NCBI GenBank assembly: GCA_947379685.1
Contig: CANCOG010000003.1
Coordinates: forward strand, 1-31,427
Source of the DNA: Flavipsychrobacter stenotrophus
GTDB lineage: Bacteria > Bacteroidota > Bacteroidia > Chitinophagales > Chitinophagaceae
DNA length: 31,427 bases
Direction: 5' to 3'
Translations under genes and position numbers: made by a program
Notes under the pieces: generated by a model
What the model was told of the DNA's origin: nothing
Database searches by the model: none
What the model saw: the letters and a program-made list of their open reading frames with translations, nothing else
In this document: one piece after another, positions 15,980 through 23,838 of the stretch
How the letters are laid out: every line of letters starts with the position of its first letter
How positions within the stretch are numbered: the stretch's first letter is position 1

Positions 15980-17689
15980 ATGTTGATTAAGAAGTATTTA
16001 TTATTAGCTGGTTTTTCGGTCATTGCCAGCCAGGCTGTAATGGCACAGGAAACAGCGGCTCCCGCTGCAACGCCTGCCGCTCCGGGAACACCACAATGGT
16101 CCAGCCGCGACATGACTTACCACGGTAAGAATTACGACGTTCTGGATTCGTCCTACTATCCAAAAAAACGACTGAAGCAATTCCGTCAGTTTATGGATCA
16201 CCAGTCGGCTTTCCCGCCAAAACCACGTAATCAGTGGGAAGTGGGTGTAGGCTTCGGTCTGTACAATGTAGTTGGCGATATCAATTCGCTTATGTTCTGG
16301 CAAAAAGGCGGTGGTGGTTTGCATCTCCAGGTGCGTAAAGCATGGGGTTATGCGTTCTCTACCCGTTTGCAATATATCTATGGTGTAGCTAAGAACCTCG
16401 ACGTTCAGCCTACTCAAAGTTTCGACGCGCCTTATACTAACCTGGGTTATACTCCGGTATATAATGCTACGTCTGCAAACCCGGCATCAAATGTTTACCG
16501 TGCTACCCGCATGGAATCTTCACAGCTGAATCTGGATATGATCTTGAATATCAAGAATATCAGTTTCCACGATGCACGTAACTGTATGTCATTCTATGGC
16601 TATTTTGGTCTGGGTGCATTGGGTTACAAAACTCGTGTAAATGCAGCTGATGCAAATGGTAATGCATATAACTTCAATTCTATTGCTAATCCTAAGGCAA
16701 GCAACAGCAGCAATCGTAAAGATCTGCAGAGCAAAATGGATAAGACTTATGAAAGTGTTGCTGACAATGGCAATGCAAGTACTATTCTTGACAAAAAGAC
16801 ACTTGACTTCGCACCTAGCATTGGTGCTGGCGTTGAGTTCAAATTGAACAAGGGTTGGAACATTCAGGTTGAAGACCGTTACACTTTCCCTGGTGATGAT
16901 TATCTTGATGGTACTAAGTTCGGTGCTATGCTCGGTAATGCAGCTTCAGTTAGTCAGGGTAGCGATGGTATCAACTATTTCTCAGTTGGTTTGAACCACA
17001 ACCTCGGTACTAAGAAAAAATCTGTTGAGCCTATGTATTGGATCAATCCACTGGATCATGCTTACAACGAGCTTTCTTACCCAAGGCATATGCTGTTACC
17101 TAACCCAGTGTTACCTGACGAAGATAACGATGGTGTTACTGACCAGTTCGACAAATGTCCAAAAACTCCTGCTAGCGTAGCGGTTGACGGTCACGGTTGT
17201 CCAATGGATACTGACGGTGATGGTGTTCCTGATTACAAAGACAAGCAACTGATCACTCCTACTGAGTGCCAGCCAGTTGATGCTGACGGTGTTGGTCATT
17301 GCCCATGCCCTGAAGGTTGTAAAGACATGAAGGATAAGGCAAACAAATGCCCGCACATCATAGACGGTATGATTCGTTTCTCTGGTAATGCTACATTAAC
17401 TCCTGCTATCCAGTCTCAGTTGGCTACACTTGCTAGTCAAATGAAGCTTGACCCAGATTGTAAGGTTGTCGTAATGGGCGGCGGCGGAGATAAGAAGAAA
17501 GAGCAGCGCTCATGGGAACGTGTTAATGCATGTATAGAATATATGACTGAAAAACAAAACGTTTTACGTGAAAGGTTCATCTTCCAATATGGTAAAGGCG
17601 ATGATGAGAACATAGTAAACTATCGTTCTGCAGCACCTGACGAAAGTGGTCCTTCTGCACCACCTCCACCACACCCAAATCTTAAATAA
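15980..17689 (+). CDS. OmpA family outer-membrane protein with TSP type-3 repeats
   Basis: A 569-residue envelope protein. The signal peptide MLIKKYLLLAGFSVIASQ to VMA is cut before Gln23; an Ala/Pro stretch follows. Residues about 75-365 alternate short beta strands with aromatic ends (WEVGVGFGLYNVVGDI, YIYGVAKNLD, FSVGLNHNLG), as in an eight-stranded OmpA-like barrel. From about 380, DEDNDGVTDQFDKCP and DTDGDGVPD are calcium-binding thrombospondin type-3 repeats. The last part (about 445-569) is in the position of an OmpA-like peptidoglycan-binding domain, but its usual GHTD and LS..RA motifs are degraded to GGGGD and SWERV, and it ends in a Pro-rich tail. ATG 15980 is chosen over TTG 15956 because it opens the signal peptide. 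It probably anchors the outer membrane, though peptidoglycan binding is doubtful. Confidence 0.82.
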   Translation: MLIKKYLLLAGFSVIASQAVMAQETAAPAATPAAPGTPQWSSRDMTYHGKNYDVLDSSYYPKKRLKQFRQFMDHQSAFPPKPRNQWEVGVGFGLYNVVGDINSLMFWQKGGGGLHLQVRKAWGYAFSTRLQYIYGVAKNLDVQPTQSFDAPYTNLGYTPVYNATSANPASNVYRATRMESSQLNLDMILNIKNISFHDARNCMSFYGYFGLGALGYKTRVNAADANGNAYNFNSIANPKASNSSNRKDLQSKMDKTYESVADNGNASTILDKKTLDFAPSIGAGVEFKLNKGWNIQVEDRYTFPGDDYLDGTKFGAMLGNAASVSQGSDGINYFSVGLNHNLGTKKKSVEPMYWINPLDHAYNELSYPRHMLLPNPVLPDEDNDGVTDQFDKCPKTPASVAVDGHGCPMDTDGDGVPDYKDKQLITPTECQPVDADGVGHCPCPEGCKDMKDKANKCPHIIDGMIRFSGNATLTPAIQSQLATLASQMKLDPDCKVVVMGGGGDKKKEQRSWERVNACIEYMTEKQNVLRERFIFQYGKGDDENIVNYRSAAPDESGPSAPPPPHPNLK

Positions 17690-17711
17690 GTAATTCTAAC
17701 TTATGATAATT

Positions 17712-17742
17712 AATAAAGCCCCCGCATTCCGGGGGCTTTATT
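17712..17742 (+). terminator. Terminator after the OmpA-like gene
   Basis: AATAAAGCCCCCG pairs with CGGGGGCTTTATT (13 bp) around a CATTC loop, followed by TTGTTG. It is a strong intrinsic terminator. Confidence 0.88.
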
Positions 17743-17754
17743 GTTGCGTGCAAG

Positions 17755-17868
17755 GTCATTGACTTAGCAGGATTTTCTTTGCGGCTTTGCTTCTAATTAA
17801 CTGAACGATGATTGAATAAACTGGGAACTGCGCCTCTGCGTCTTTGCGCGAAACCTTAAGACAATGAC
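17755..17868. repeat. Dispersed intergenic repeat, family C copy 1
   Basis: It shares CTTTGCGGCTT, GAATAAACTGG and GCGTCTTTGCGCGAAAC in the same order and spacing with 29239-29350. It is bounded by a 7-base inverted repeat GTCATTG/CAATGAC. It is non-coding. Confidence 0.75.
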
Positions 17869-17901
17869 ATTGCCGGGCAGGGTGCAACACAGGTTTTTCT
17901 T

Positions 17902-17909
17902 TATCTTTG
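17902..17909 (+). promoter_or_regulatory. Putative -7 box of the TPR gene
   Basis: TATCTTTG matches TAnnTTTG exactly, 28 bases before ATG 17937. There is no clear -33 box. Confidence 0.55.
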
Positions 17910-17936
17910 ACCATACGTAAATCAAAACATCCCACC

Positions 17937-18602
17937 ATGAAGAGTATTGTCCTATCTGCCCTGCTTTGTATTGGTACGGGTGTCGCCCTTGGCCAGGGTA
18001 GCAAGATCATTGAAAATGATCTGTACAAGCCTACAAAATCCACCGAAGCAATGGCGTACTATAATACCGGTCACGATAATCTGGAGGCGGGCGACTACCC
18101 AAAGGCAGTAGCCAATTTCAAACTGGCGATAGCAGCAGATCCCAATTACATAGATGCCTATGATAACCTCGGACTCGTTTTCAGGCAAATGGATCTGTTA
18201 GATAGCGCTGAACGATACTATCTGATATCCCACAAAAAATACCCGAAGGGGGCTGTTGCACTGAGAAATCTTGCCGTTGTTCAGGAATACAGGGGCGATT
18301 ATGAAAAGGCCATAGAATACTACAAGCAGGCGAAAGCGATTGATACCAAAGACCCTGAATCTTATTATGGACTTTCCCGCATGTACTTCCTGCTCAAGAA
18401 ATACAAAGAGGCCCTCGAAAATGGCAACGCCACCGAAAAACTGTACAAGCAACGAAACGATCCCAATATCGGTGATTGCTACTTTATCTTATGCATGATC
18501 CATATCAGCATGGGCAATAAGCCTGCTGCAATTAAATACCGCGATCTTGCCCACAGCGTAGGATTTAAAGTCCCTCAGCAACTGGAAGATGCGCTGAAGT
18601 AG
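17937..18602 (+). CDS. Exported tetratricopeptide-repeat protein
   Basis: The product has 221 residues. ATG 17937 opens a signal peptide (MKSIVLSALLCIGTGVALG, cut before Gln20), so the protein is periplasmic or surface-exposed; an upstream in-frame codon (17907) would bury this signal. The mature part is nearly all TPR helices, about five units: AMAYYNTGHDNLEAGDYPKA, AYDNLGLVFRQMDLLDSAER, ALRNLAVVQEYRGDYEKAIE, SYYGLSRMYFLLKKYKEALE, and a final unit with CYFILCMIHISMGNKPAAIK. TPR arrays bind other proteins, so it is likely an assembly or adaptor protein; the partner is not evident. It sits alone, after family C repeat DNA, with its own -7 box and no clear terminator. Confidence 0.85.
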   Translation: MKSIVLSALLCIGTGVALGQGSKIIENDLYKPTKSTEAMAYYNTGHDNLEAGDYPKAVANFKLAIAADPNYIDAYDNLGLVFRQMDLLDSAERYYLISHKKYPKGAVALRNLAVVQEYRGDYEKAIEYYKQAKAIDTKDPESYYGLSRMYFLLKKYKEALENGNATEKLYKQRNDPNIGDCYFILCMIHISMGNKPAAIKYRDLAHSVGFKVPQQLEDALK

Positions 18603-19016
18603 ACCGTGAGGGTTGCTGAAAAATGCCTTCTCTTCTGGTCAAAAAAACTCAATGTGGTTTAACTGCATTTGAAATGCAAAGCAGTGTAGATACTGAGTAA
18701 CTCCACTAAGGAAGCCCGAAAGGCTTCAATATAAATAGCCGCCCGTTAAACAGCAATGTCATCAATTTGAGGAAGCCTTATAAGGCTTCAACAATAATAG
18801 CCACCGGTGAAACCGATGGTTAGCTTAGGAAGGACACCAACACCGAAGGTGTTGAACTTATCACAGGTTAGATTAGGGTTATATACATTTCCACAAACTC
18901 GGATTTCTGGCAGGTTCTAGCTGCAATTAAATGTAGTTTAATTATTAATAAAATAATTATTGTCAGTTTGTTATTCTATTTAAAGTATTGTGCTTACATT
19001 CGTTTAAACGCACATC
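18603..19016. other. Gene-free region with palindromic repeats
   Basis: No gene is seen. The middle holds a run of family B palindromes (18711-18854). The last 100 bases are very A+T-rich and probably hold the promoter of the next gene, although no full match to TAnnTTTG is present (TACATTCG at 18995 is the closest). Confidence 0.55.
18711..18854. repeat. Palindromic repeat cluster, family B (two tandem units)
   Basis: Unit 1 begins with GAAGCC-cgaaa-GGCTTC (18711-18727). Unit 2 begins with the perfect palindrome GAAGCCTTATAAGGCTTC (18772-18789), continues with CCACCGGT-gaa-ACCGATGG (18801-18819) and ends with CAACACC-gaa-GGTGTTG (18838-18854). The same three-part order recurs at 28037-28134. 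Confidence 0.75.
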
Positions 19017-19829
19017 ATGACGCAATACAAGGGACTATACGTTGATAATTTCTCTACAATTCTGGGAAATACTGCAGCCGAGAATAAGCTGCTCACTTAT
19101 GCGCACAACAAAGGCTTTACAACGCTATCACTCTACGATCTGCATAAAATTTTACACAAAGGCAGCATTAACGCAGCTTCTACTGCTGCCCTGGCAGCTT
19201 TTAATACAAGAGCCAGAACGTCGTTTGGAATTGTTCACATAGCTGGCATTGCAGAAAACGCAGATTTTTTTACCAATGTCATAAGTGCTTACAATCACAT
19301 AAGGCCGGCGGCAAACGAGCGGATAGACGTATATAACCTCGAATTCGAATTCTGGAACCAGGTAACCATCGACGATTATTATTGCAGCGACTACCTTACA
19401 CCGCACAAATTGCCTTGCACCACCGATGGCGCATTTACTTTCTATCAACAACAGTTCAATGCTATCCATACCCTGGCCCAAAAGGACAAATGCGTCTGCG
19501 AAACCTACGTGGGCTGGCCTACAGGTGCTCAGGCAAAAGCTATGCTTCCATATGCCGATAGGGTACTCATCCACGCATATGTAGCGGATCCGGCCACTGC
19601 CTATGCTTACGTGGTCGACAGGCTTGCCCGTTATGCAAATGCCGGAAATGTAAATATCATCATTATCTTTTCTGCTGAACCAGAGTTCTCTGGTCCCTGG
19701 TTGAAAACCCACAGCCCCGACGATGCCTTCAAAATATTCCTCACCAAGTACGCCATGAACCCCCTCCCCTGGAAAAAGAAGATCACCCTCCTCGGCTATC
19801 AGTGGTTTGACTACGGTTACATGGTTTAG
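19017..19829 (+). CDS. Unrecognised protein, predicted (beta/alpha)8 barrel
   Basis: I do not recognise this 270-residue protein. Reading it for structure gives eight short hydrophobic strands, each followed by a helical stretch: GLYVDNF, TLSLYDL, GIVHIAG, DVYNLEFEFW, CETYVGW, RVLIHAYV, NVNIIIIFSAE and ITLLGYQWF. That is the count and rhythm of a TIM barrel. Acidic and aromatic residues collect at the strand ends (Asp10, Asp41, Glu109, Glu111, Glu162, Glu221, Trp263), as in glycoside hydrolases, so a carbohydrate-active role is possible but unproven. It has no signal peptide and no transmembrane segment, so it is cytosolic unless the start is wrong. It lies between two repeat-rich spacers, 194 bases before the HipA-like gene. 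Confidence 0.75.
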   Translation: MTQYKGLYVDNFSTILGNTAAENKLLTYAHNKGFTTLSLYDLHKILHKGSINAASTAALAAFNTRARTSFGIVHIAGIAENADFFTNVISAYNHIRPAANERIDVYNLEFEFWNQVTIDDYYCSDYLTPHKLPCTTDGAFTFYQQQFNAIHTLAQKDKCVCETYVGWPTGAQAKAMLPYADRVLIHAYVADPATAYAYVVDRLARYANAGNVNIIIIFSAEPEFSGPWLKTHSPDDAFKIFLTKYAMNPLPWKKKITLLGYQWFDYGYMV

Positions 19830-19924
19830 CCCAAACTTCGTTATACAATAGTCGCAGGAATATAGCGCATTTCGTACCGCCCTGTCCCAAAGGGATCCAT
19901 TTGGAAAGGGGCATAATCTCATAG

Positions 19925-19943
19925 CGATGGGCAACGCCCATCG
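19925..19943. repeat. Small palindrome CGATGGGC-aac-GCCCATCG
   Basis: A perfect 8-bp stem with a three-base loop lies between the barrel protein and the HipA-like gene. It has the same style (short stem, three-base loop) as family B and D units; there is no T run, so it is not a typical terminator. Confidence 0.6.
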
Positions 19944-20023
19944 TAATTATCATCCCCATCTGATTGATGCCTGATGATGGCGGCAGGCAAATTTTGTTTT
20001 ACCTTGCCGCCCAATACGCTTGT

Positions 20024-20818
20024 ATGCACCATCCACCAGAACTCAGGACCGTTAACGTGACACGATATGTGACCCCCTTGCGGGAAGGTGGCTCCATGCC
20101 TGCAATTGCAGAGGCTGATGACCAGTTTTTGTACGTACTCAAGTTCCGTGGGGCAGGCCAGGGGCCAAAGGCATTAATAGCCGAATTGATTGGCGGTGAA
20201 ATAGCCCGCGCACTTGGCTTGAAAATGCCGGAGATCGTTTTCGCCAACCTCGATAGCGCCTTTGGCCGCACTGAACCCGATGAAGAAATACAAGACTTGC
20301 TTAAAGCCAGTGTAGGCTTGAACCTGGCCGTTCATTATCTGTCAGGCTCGATAACTTTCGACCCAACGGTCACTACGGTAGATGCTGCAATTGCCTCAAA
20401 AATAGTTTGGTTAGACTGCCTGTTGCTCAATGTGGACCGTACCTGCCGCAATACCAATATGCTCCTATGGTACAAGGAACTATGGCTCATCGATCATGGC
20501 GCATCATTGTACTTCCACCACTCCTGGCACAATTGGGAAGAGAAAGCCCTCCTGCCTTTTGCTAATGCCAAGGATCACGTATTATTACCACAGGCAACTG
20601 AATTGGACACCATCGATGCCGCTTTTCGCACTATTCTTACCGATGAACTGATTACTTCCATTGTAGCCCTTGTGCCCGATAGCTGGTTGCTCCATGATGC
20701 CCCTTTCGAAACAGCCGAACAGCACCGTGCTGCATACGTCAGGTTTCTTACCGCCCGCGTTGCTCATTCTCAAACCTTTGTAAAAGCCGCAAACGATGCC
20801 AGAGCAACACTTATTTGA
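20024..20818 (+). CDS. HipA-like protein kinase (HipA_2 type)
   Basis: The 264-residue product reads as a compact Ser/Thr kinase of the HipA superfamily. YVLKFRGAGQG (37-47) places Lys40 in the nucleotide-binding lobe. LIAELIGGEIARALGLKMPE is the family's conserved helix and strand. LLLNVDRTCRNTNML gives catalytic Asp138 and metal-binding Asn143. LWLIDHGASLYF gives Asp157, the DFG-equivalent. All key residues are present, so it should be active. Classical HipA has about 440 residues and an antitoxin HipB; here no HipB-like gene precedes it. Instead the stop overlaps a DUF3037 gene by 23 bases, a pairing known for this sub-family. ATG 20024 is chosen because the longer frame (TTG 19964) adds repeat-derived sequence. 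Substrate unknown. Confidence 0.8.
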   Translation: MHHPPELRTVNVTRYVTPLREGGSMPAIAEADDQFLYVLKFRGAGQGPKALIAELIGGEIARALGLKMPEIVFANLDSAFGRTEPDEEIQDLLKASVGLNLAVHYLSGSITFDPTVTTVDAAIASKIVWLDCLLLNVDRTCRNTNMLLWYKELWLIDHGASLYFHHSWHNWEEKALLPFANAKDHVLLPQATELDTIDAAFRTILTDELITSIVALVPDSWLLHDAPFETAEQHRAAYVRFLTARVAHSQTFVKAANDARATLI

Positions 20819-21179
20819 GTATGCCGTTATTCGCATTGTGCCACAGGTAGAACGCGAGGAATTTTTGAACGTGGGTGTGGTATTATTTTGTGGCAGGAAG
20901 AAATTTCTGCAGGCAAAAATCCTTCTGGACAAGCCGCGATTGCATGCCTTTTCACCAAAGCTCGATCTGGAAGACATCTATTGTTACCTCGCCGCCTTCG
21001 ATCGTATTTGCCAGGGCGCAAAGGACAGTGGAGCCATAGGCAAATTGCCTCCCGCCGAACGTTTCAGATGGCTTACCGCCACCCGCAGCACCGTTGTCCA
21101 GACCTCCAAAGTTCACCCGGGCCTTTGCGACGACCCCGCCGAAATGGTAGAACGGTTGTTTGAACAAATGGTAGGATAA
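20796..21179 (+). CDS. DUF3037 family protein, partner of the HipA-like kinase
   Basis: A 127-residue cytoplasmic protein with the DUF3037 pattern: FEYAVIRIVPQVEREEFLNV at the start (Tyr, Arg, Pro, Arg-Glu-Glu-Phe, Asn-Val-Gly), GVVLFC, then RFRWLTATRSTVVQTS and VHPGLCDDP near the end. The function of the family is not established. The ATG lies inside the kinase gene, so the two are translationally coupled and probably act together, for example as kinase and regulator or substrate. No DNA-binding helix-turn-helix is visible, so it is not an obvious HipB-type antitoxin. No terminator was found downstream; a family A repeat follows. Confidence 0.82.
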   Translation: MPEQHLFEYAVIRIVPQVEREEFLNVGVVLFCGRKKFLQAKILLDKPRLHAFSPKLDLEDIYCYLAAFDRICQGAKDSGAIGKLPPAERFRWLTATRSTVVQTSKVHPGLCDDPAEMVERLFEQMVG

Positions 21180-21477
21180 ACACTGGCCTGCAAGTTGTCA
21201 AATCGACGGTAGGGACTGGGCTGTGCCCGCCTCCACCCAACCCGGGGCGCTATGCGACAACTCTACTTTCCCCCACTGGCGCGAGAGTTAGCGCAGCGCT
21301 CTCGTGTCTACATAGTTGGACGGGTTTCCGACCCGACTTTCTCAAAAAGGCATCAAACAAACTTAAGCCCTTATACCCCCCCAGCGCCAACTGCACATTG
21401 TCATAAATTATGGTCAACTCAGCCCATCCAGTCTTTTCTACCAGATGTCCGGACCAACCCGCATCATTTGGCCCCCG
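21180..21477. other. Convergent spacer between DUF3037 gene and acyl-CoA synthetase gene
   Basis: No gene is present. It holds the family A repeat (21273-21337); the rest is C-rich on this strand without recognisable signals. No terminator is seen for either convergent gene apart from the hairpins of the repeat. Confidence 0.55.
21273..21337. repeat. Dispersed intergenic repeat, family A copy 1
   Basis: A 65-base unit starting CCACTGGCGCGAGAGTTAGC and ending GGTTTCCGACCCGAC. It is nearly identical to 27945-28009 and has a degraded relative at 27379-27440. It can fold into two hairpins (CGAGAG/CTCTCG and CGGGT/ACCCG). Confidence 0.85.
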
Positions 21478-23169
21478 TTACTTCACATACTCAAACTCAT
21501 ACGCTGGCTTCACACCCTTGGCCTTTACTTCCGCTTCGCTTGCCCGCAGTTCAACACGGCGTATTTTGCCGCTGATGGTTTTGGGTAATTCGGTAACAAA
21601 TTCCAGAAGGCGGGGCATCTTGTATGGTGCCAGGTTTTTACGCGAGTATTGAAAGAGGTCGTTGGCCATTGCAGTATCAGCAGCATAACCCTTATTAAGT
21701 ACAATAAAAGCCTTTACCTCATAGCCCTTAATGGGGTGTGGACTACCAACAACTGCCGACTCCTGCACGCCCTCGTGCTCCAGCAACACACTCTCCACTT
21801 CAAACGGTCCTACCCTGTAGTCCGATGATTTGATAACATCATCATCCCTGCCCACGAACCAAATGTAACCCTCTGCGTCTATATATGCCTTGTCGCCGGT
21901 GTAGTACAACCCATGCCTGAATACACTCTTCTTTTTTTCCGGCTCACCGAAGTAGTCACTGAAAATCCCGTTTGGTTTACCCGTATCCATGCGCACACAA
22001 ATATTGCCTTCTTCGCCGTGCGGCATCTGGTTGCCACCCTCATCGGCAATCACCACATCATACAGGAAGGTTGGCTTGCCCATCGACCCAAACTTTACTT
22101 TGTTACCCGGCAAATTGGCCACTATACAAGAACTCTCCGTTTGTCCGAACCCATCCCGAATCAATATGCCCGTTCCTTTCTTCCATTGTTCTATTACTTC
22201 CGGGTTCAGCGGTTCTCCTGCTGCGACACATTCCCGAAAGCTGAAATGGTAGGCCTTCAGGTCTTCCAGTATCAGCATGCGCAATACAGTAGGAGGCGCA
22301 CAAAAAGTAGTAACCCTATGTTTTTCCACTTGGGTAAGGGTTTCAGCCGCATTGAAGCGCCCGGCATGGTGATAGGCGAAAATGGTCGCCCCCATATTCC
22401 ACGGCGCAAAAAAGCTGCTCCATGCAAATTTCGCCCAACCCGGTTGCGATATATTATAATGAATGTCGCCGGGCCTTAACCCTATCCATGAGGCAGTGGT
22501 GAGGTGCCCAAGGGGGTAGGTAAAGTGAGGGTGGCTTACCACCTTTGGCATACCAGTTGTTCCTGAAGTGAAAAAGAGGAACAAGGGTGCATCAGCATGG
22601 GTATCTGCAGCATATGCGTCGGTACTTTCCTGTGCTATATCAGCCCACGAGTACCATCCATCCCTGGTGCCTTCTGCTATTATTTTTATCGGAACCCTGT
22701 TACCCGATAGCTCTTCAGCTTCCTCTATCTTTGGCGCATTATCATTGTCTGCTATTACCACCTTAGGCATTAGTTTACCAAACCGGTACACAATATCATG
22801 GACTCCCAGAATAGTGGCAGCAGGTATCATTCTCAGTCCACCCTTAATGGTTGCCAGTATGGCCAGCCAGTTAGTTTGCTGCAAAGCCATTTGGGTGAGT
22901 AAAATATCATCTTGTTCAGCGCCCTTATTCCTTAAGAAATTGAGCAGTTGATTGCATTTGTCGCTGGTTTCACGAAAAGTCCAGGCATGGGTATCCGCGC
23001 CGTTTGTCCATAATAGCGCGGTTGCATCGGGTGTGTCGCGTACATTGATCCCTTCAAATACTTCTTTCACCCAGTTGAATTTTTCCGGCGTCGGTATCTC
23101 CAGTTCCTGAAGTGAATCCCAGTTGCCCCCGGCTATCAATTCGCGTATCGTCCTGAACGTGCTTTCCAT
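21478..23169 (-). CDS. AMP-forming acyl-CoA synthetase (medium-chain type)
   Basis: This ANL-superfamily enzyme activates a carboxylic acid with ATP and then forms the CoA thioester. The 563-residue protein has the phosphate loop TSGTTGMPK (201-209), the WAKFAWSSFFAPW region typical of acetyl-CoA-synthetase-like and medium-chain acyl-CoA synthetases, DGFGQTES (the substrate/adenine motif), YTGDKAYIDAEGYIWFVGRD with the hinge at its end, DDVIKSSDYRVGPFEVE, and the catalytic lysine Lys535 in PKTISGKIRR. All core motifs are intact. The SSDYRVGP form of the hinge motif points to the medium-chain (MACS) group rather than to FadD or Acs; the exact substrate is unknown. It is a single gene on the minus strand. 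A TAACTTTA box lies only a few bases before the ATG, which would give a very short leader. Confidence 0.9.
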   Translation of the reverse strand: MESTFRTIRELIAGGNWDSLQELEIPTPEKFNWVKEVFEGINVRDTPDATALLWTNGADTHAWTFRETSDKCNQLLNFLRNKGAEQDDILLTQMALQQTNWLAILATIKGGLRMIPAATILGVHDIVYRFGKLMPKVVIADNDNAPKIEEAEELSGNRVPIKIIAEGTRDGWYSWADIAQESTDAYAADTHADAPLFLFFTSGTTGMPKVVSHPHFTYPLGHLTTASWIGLRPGDIHYNISQPGWAKFAWSSFFAPWNMGATIFAYHHAGRFNAAETLTQVEKHRVTTFCAPPTVLRMLILEDLKAYHFSFRECVAAGEPLNPEVIEQWKKGTGILIRDGFGQTESSCIVANLPGNKVKFGSMGKPTFLYDVVIADEGGNQMPHGEEGNICVRMDTGKPNGIFSDYFGEPEKKKSVFRHGLYYTGDKAYIDAEGYIWFVGRDDDVIKSSDYRVGPFEVESVLLEHEGVQESAVVGSPHPIKGYEVKAFIVLNKGYAADTAMANDLFQYSRKNLAPYKMPRLLEFVTELPKTISGKIRRVELRASEAEVKAKGVKPAYEFEYVK

Positions 23170-23245
23170 TTGCTAAAGTTAAGTGTAGTTGTGATGATCT
23201 CGAAGCCTAATCTATAACGCTGGTTCGTATACTTCCTATAAAAAC

Positions 23246-23277
23246 GAAAGCCCGCATTCAAACTAATGCTGGCTTTC
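23246..23277 (-). terminator. Terminator-like hairpin on the minus strand without an obvious gene
   Basis: Read on the minus strand, GAAAGCC and GCAT-type arms pair (7 bp, one mismatch, 4 bp) and are followed by CGTTTTTATAGG. It lies 77 bases before the acyl-CoA synthetase start, so it could be a leader attenuator or the end of an unseen minus-strand transcript. Confidence 0.45.
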
Positions 23278-23288
23278 AGGAAGGACGA

Positions 23289-23305
23289 ATGGGGCTCAAC
23301 CCCAT
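23289..23305. repeat. Small palindrome ATGGGG-ctcaa-CCCCAT
   Basis: A 6-bp perfect stem with a five-base loop, one of the short intergenic palindromes of this window. Confidence 0.5.
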
Positions 23306-23480
23306 GAAGTGTCAAAGACGGGAATTCTATAATCATTCACTGTTGTTTATTTACTTTACAAAAGTAGATCTGCCATAGCACTCGAAAAATGACTTGCAGC
23401 ATTCCATTTTGTGATATTGGTCAGCATATTTGATCAATCGATATCATATAAATACAATGCCATCAACTCGAGCGTTTTTC

Positions 23481-23520
23481 AGGCCTGAAGGGCCGCAAGA
23501 AATAAGCACAGGGTGATGCC
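23481..23520. repeat. Palindromic intergenic repeat, family D copy 2
   Basis: AGGCCTGAAGGGC, then AATAAGCACAGGGTG, match 13767-13807 in order and spacing with a few changes. Confidence 0.55.
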
Positions 23521-23838
23521 ACATCGGGTTCTTGCTATCACCCCTGGCCAGGAAACCTCCAACAGTGTAGGCACTGTATCCACTAAGTAATCCGAAACCA
23601 CATCACGCGAAACCTTCCACAATTCAATAATCCGGCGGTTCAAATCGAATCGAAAAATGTGTAATATCTATGGCCTGTTGCCCTCATTTTCATTGCTATC
23701 TCGTTTAGTTTCAGTGCATATTTACCCTCAGCAACCCGCGAAGTATAAAAACATTGCGTAAACGGGTATCAATCAGTTACAGGCGGTCGGAAAATTGCTT
23801 ATTATTGTTGTGATTTTGGGACAATAAGTCACGGGCAT

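Larger units (their letters stand above)
23170..23838. other. Long gene-free region upstream of the hybrid sensor gene
   Basis: These 669 bases have no credible gene on either strand. They hold a minus-strand terminator-like hairpin (23246-23277), a small palindrome (23289-23305) and a family D repeat (23481-23520). The remainder looks like unstructured spacer. No exact TAnnTTTG box was found before the sensor gene. Confidence 0.6.

Noticed and set aside
19152..19934. 260-codon minus-strand frame opposite the barrel protein
   Set aside because: The plus-strand frame has a regular strand/helix pattern and an ATG; the minus-strand product has no such pattern and runs into a palindrome.
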